From positions 1 to 16,046 of the forward strand of contig JAFTIK010000021.1 in assembly GCA_017456945.1 (NCBI GenBank): DNA of 16,046 nucleotides. The letters run 5' to 3'. The stretch's first letter is position 1; every line of letters starts with the position of its first letter. The notes under the pieces were generated by a model. That model searched no databases, was not told the origin of the DNA, and saw nothing but the letters and a program-made list of their open reading frames with translations. The DNA is from Clostridia bacterium (GTDB lineage Bacteria; Bacillota_A; Clostridia; Christensenellales; Borkfalkiaceae). Below are positions 14,341 through 16,046 of the stretch, in pieces. The position numbers were made by a program, and so were the translations under genes.

Positions 14341-16046
14341 ATGCCTAAGAGAAAGGATATTAAGAAAGTTTTGGTAATCGGAAGTGGCCCTATCGTAATC
14401 GGTCAGGCGGCGGAATTCGACTATGCAGGCACGCAAGCGTGTTTAGCGCTTAAAGAAGAAGGCTACGAAGTAATACTCGTAAACTCTAACCCCGCAACTA
14501 TTATGACGGATACCACCATAGCGGATAAAGTTTATATGGAACCTTTAACGCTAGAATACGTAGCCAAAATTCTCCGTTACGAAAGACCGGACGCTATAAT
14601 TCCGGGGCTTGGCGGTCAAACGGGTCTTAACCTTGCAATGCAACTCGCTAAAAAAGGCGTTCTTGCAGAATGTGACGTTGAACTTCTCGGTACTAACGCA
14701 AAGAGTATCGAAAGGGCGGAAGATAGAGAACTCTTTAAGGAAATGTGCGAATCTATCGGTCAACCGGTTATTCAATCGGAAATCACTTATAGCATAGAAG
14801 AAGCAAAAGTTGCGGCAGAAAAAATCGGCTATCCCGTAGTATTGCGCCCTGCGTTCACTTTAGGTGGAACGGGCGGTGGCTTTGCCGATAACGAAGAAGA
14901 ACTTGAAATCATAATGAAAAACGCCCTAAAACTTTCACCCGTACACCAAGTACTAGTAGAAAAGAGCGTTAAAGGTTATAAGGAAATCGAGTTTGAAGTT
15001 ATGCGTGACGCAAAGGATAACGCCATCACCATTTGCGGTATGGAAAACGTAGATCCCGTAGGCGTACACACGGGGGACTCTATAGTAGTTGCGCCTATTC
15101 TTTCCCTTTCCGATCACGATCTTAAAATGCTTAACGACGCGGCTATTAAGATTATTAGAGAACTTGAAATCGAAGGTGGTTGTAACGTTCAATTCGCTTT
15201 AAACCCCACTTCTAGCGAATATTATCTTATCGAAGTAAACCCCAGAGTATCTCGTTCGTCAGCCCTTGCAAGTAAGGCTAGTGGCTACCCGATAGCAAAG
15301 GTTACCGCAAAGGTAGCGGTAGGTATGACGCTTGATGAAATCGAAGTTTCAGGCACTACTGCAATTCACGAACCTAAACTAGATTATATCGTGGCAAAAT
15401 TCCCAAGATTCCCCTTCGATAAATTCACTTCTGCATCAAACAGCCTTGGAACGCAGATGAAAGCGACGGGCGAAGTTATGGGTATAGGTTCTAACCTTTC
15501 CGAATGTATGCTTAAATCCATACGTTCTTTGGAAGTTGGCGTAAACCACATTTACCACCACAAATTCGACAATATGACAAACCAAGAACTTCTCGATTAT
15601 TTTAAGGAGTTCAAGTCGGATAACATATTTGCAATAGCAGAATATTTAAGCCGTGAACCTAACGACATAGAAAAAGTTCACGAAATCACCAAGATAACCA
15701 GCCTTTTCCTTGAATGTATTAGAGATATCGTGGAAATGGAAAAGAAACTTCAAAATGCCGTTAAAGATGAAAAGGTTCTTAAAGAAGCCAAGGTTATGGG
15801 CTTCTGTGACGCGTATATCGCTAAACTTTGGAAGATGACTGAACTTGAAGTAAACGCATTTAGAAAGCAAAAGGGTATAAAGCCCGTTTACAAGATGGTT
15901 GACACCTTGTATAGTGGCGCGTATATTCCTTACTTCTATTCTACCTACACGGGCACTAACGATTCTATCGTAACCGATAAGGAAAAGACTATAGTTTTAG
16001 GTAGTGGTCCTATTAGAATAGGTCAGGGCGTAGAGTTCGACTACTC
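14341..16046 (+). CDS. carB: Carbamoyl-phosphate synthase large subunit (N-terminal half, cut by window end)
   Basis: CarB uses ammonia from the small subunit, bicarbonate and two ATP to make carbamoyl phosphate for pyrimidines and arginine. The visible 568 codons have no stop and continue beyond the window; the full protein is usually about 1060-1070 residues. The N-terminal part shows [17 protein letters not shown] from residue 14, [13 protein letters not shown] in the first ATP-grasp domain, [13 protein letters not shown] and [20 protein letters not shown]. The second homologous half begins with [15 protein letters not shown] from residue 554, the family's internal duplication. AAGGAG (14327-14332) lies eight bases before the ATG. 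No carA lies between pyrC and carB, so the glutaminase subunit is coded elsewhere or downstream. Confidence 0.98.
   Translation, partial: MPKRKDIKKVLVIGSGPIVIGQAAEFDYAGTQACLALKEEGYEVILVNSNPATIMTDTTIADKVYMEPLTLEYVAKILRYERPDAIIPGLGGQTGLNLAMQLAKKGVLAECDVELLGTNAKSIERAEDRELFKEMCESIGQPVIQSEITYSIEEAKVAAEKIGYPVVLRPAFTLGGTGGGFADNEEELEIIMKNALKLSPVHQVLVEKSVKGYKEIEFEVMRDAKDNAITICGMENVDPVGVHTGDSIVVAPILSLSDHDLKMLNDAAIKIIRELEIEGGCNVQFALNPTSSEYYLIEVNPRVSRSSALASKASGYPIAKVTAKVAVGMTLDEIEVSGTTAIHEPKLDYIVAKFPRFPFDKFTSASNSLGTQMKATGEVMGIGSNLSECMLKSIRSLEVGVNHIYHHKFDNMTNQELLDYFKEFKSDNIFAIAEYLSREPNDIEKVHEITKITSLFLECIRDIVEMEKKLQNAVKDEKVLKEAKVMGFCDAYIAKLWKMTELEVNAFRKQKGIKPVYKMVDTLYSGAYIPYFYSTYTGTNDSIVTDKEKTIVLGSGPIRIGQGVEFDY

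Noticed and set aside
14551..15870. Several minus-strand open frames opposite carB, and a 62-codon plus frame at 14609
   Set aside because: All are shadows of the strongly conserved carB coding sequence.
1..16046. Mobile element, CRISPR array, tRNA/rRNA, phage or defence genes
   Set aside because: I saw no regularly spaced repeats, transposase motifs, tRNA-like cloverleaf or rRNA stretches. All long frames are assigned to housekeeping or metabolic genes, so I do not claim a new multi-gene system.

Overview
The window looks like a low-to-moderate GC Bacillota (Clostridia-like) chromosome. The evidence is the gene order rimP-nusA-rnpM-ylxQ-infB-rbfA-nrnA-truB-ribF, a PyrR-type pyrimidine attenuator, AAGGAG-type ribosome binding sites, and use of the standard bacterial code (TGA serves as a stop in rbfA and nfo). 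All genes lie on the + strand and are tightly packed. I cannot name a genus; an uncultivated gut clostridium is a guess from style only.

Region 1 (1-8855) is a translation and RNA housekeeping operon. A leader with a promoter-like sequence and a strong hairpin plus T-run precedes rimP, nusA, rnpM (ylxR), ylxQ, infB, rbfA, nrnA, truB, ribF and an endonuclease IV gene. From rnpM onward, junctions overlap or are separated by at most about 10 bases, so the genes are probably translationally coupled. The set covers 30S maturation, transcription elongation and termination, translation initiation, nanoRNA and pAp turnover, tRNA pseudouridine 55, flavin cofactors and abasic-site repair.

Region 2 (8852-12834) begins with a near-consensus promoter whose -35 overlaps the nfo stop codon. 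It continues with an M24 Xaa-Pro-type peptidase, elongation factor P, a short-chain dehydrogenase and 4-alpha-glucanotransferase. The dehydrogenase resembles the EF-P 5-aminopentanone reductase (YmfI) type and sits directly after efp, but its catalytic Tyr and Lys are both replaced.

Region 3 (12835-16046) starts with an AT-rich intergenic stretch holding a 16-bp perfect palindrome, a strong extended -10 promoter and a complete three-state PyrR attenuator (anti-antiterminator, antiterminator, terminator). These precede pyrC (class I dihydroorotase) and the first half of carB, which runs off the window. No carA lies between pyrC and carB.

I found no mobile element, CRISPR array, tRNA, rRNA, phage gene or defence system, and nothing that is clearly a new multi-gene system. 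The most interesting items are the active-site-less SDR beside efp, the diverged PyrR leader, the apparently leaderless peptidase transcript and the repeated-arm structure in the rimP leader.
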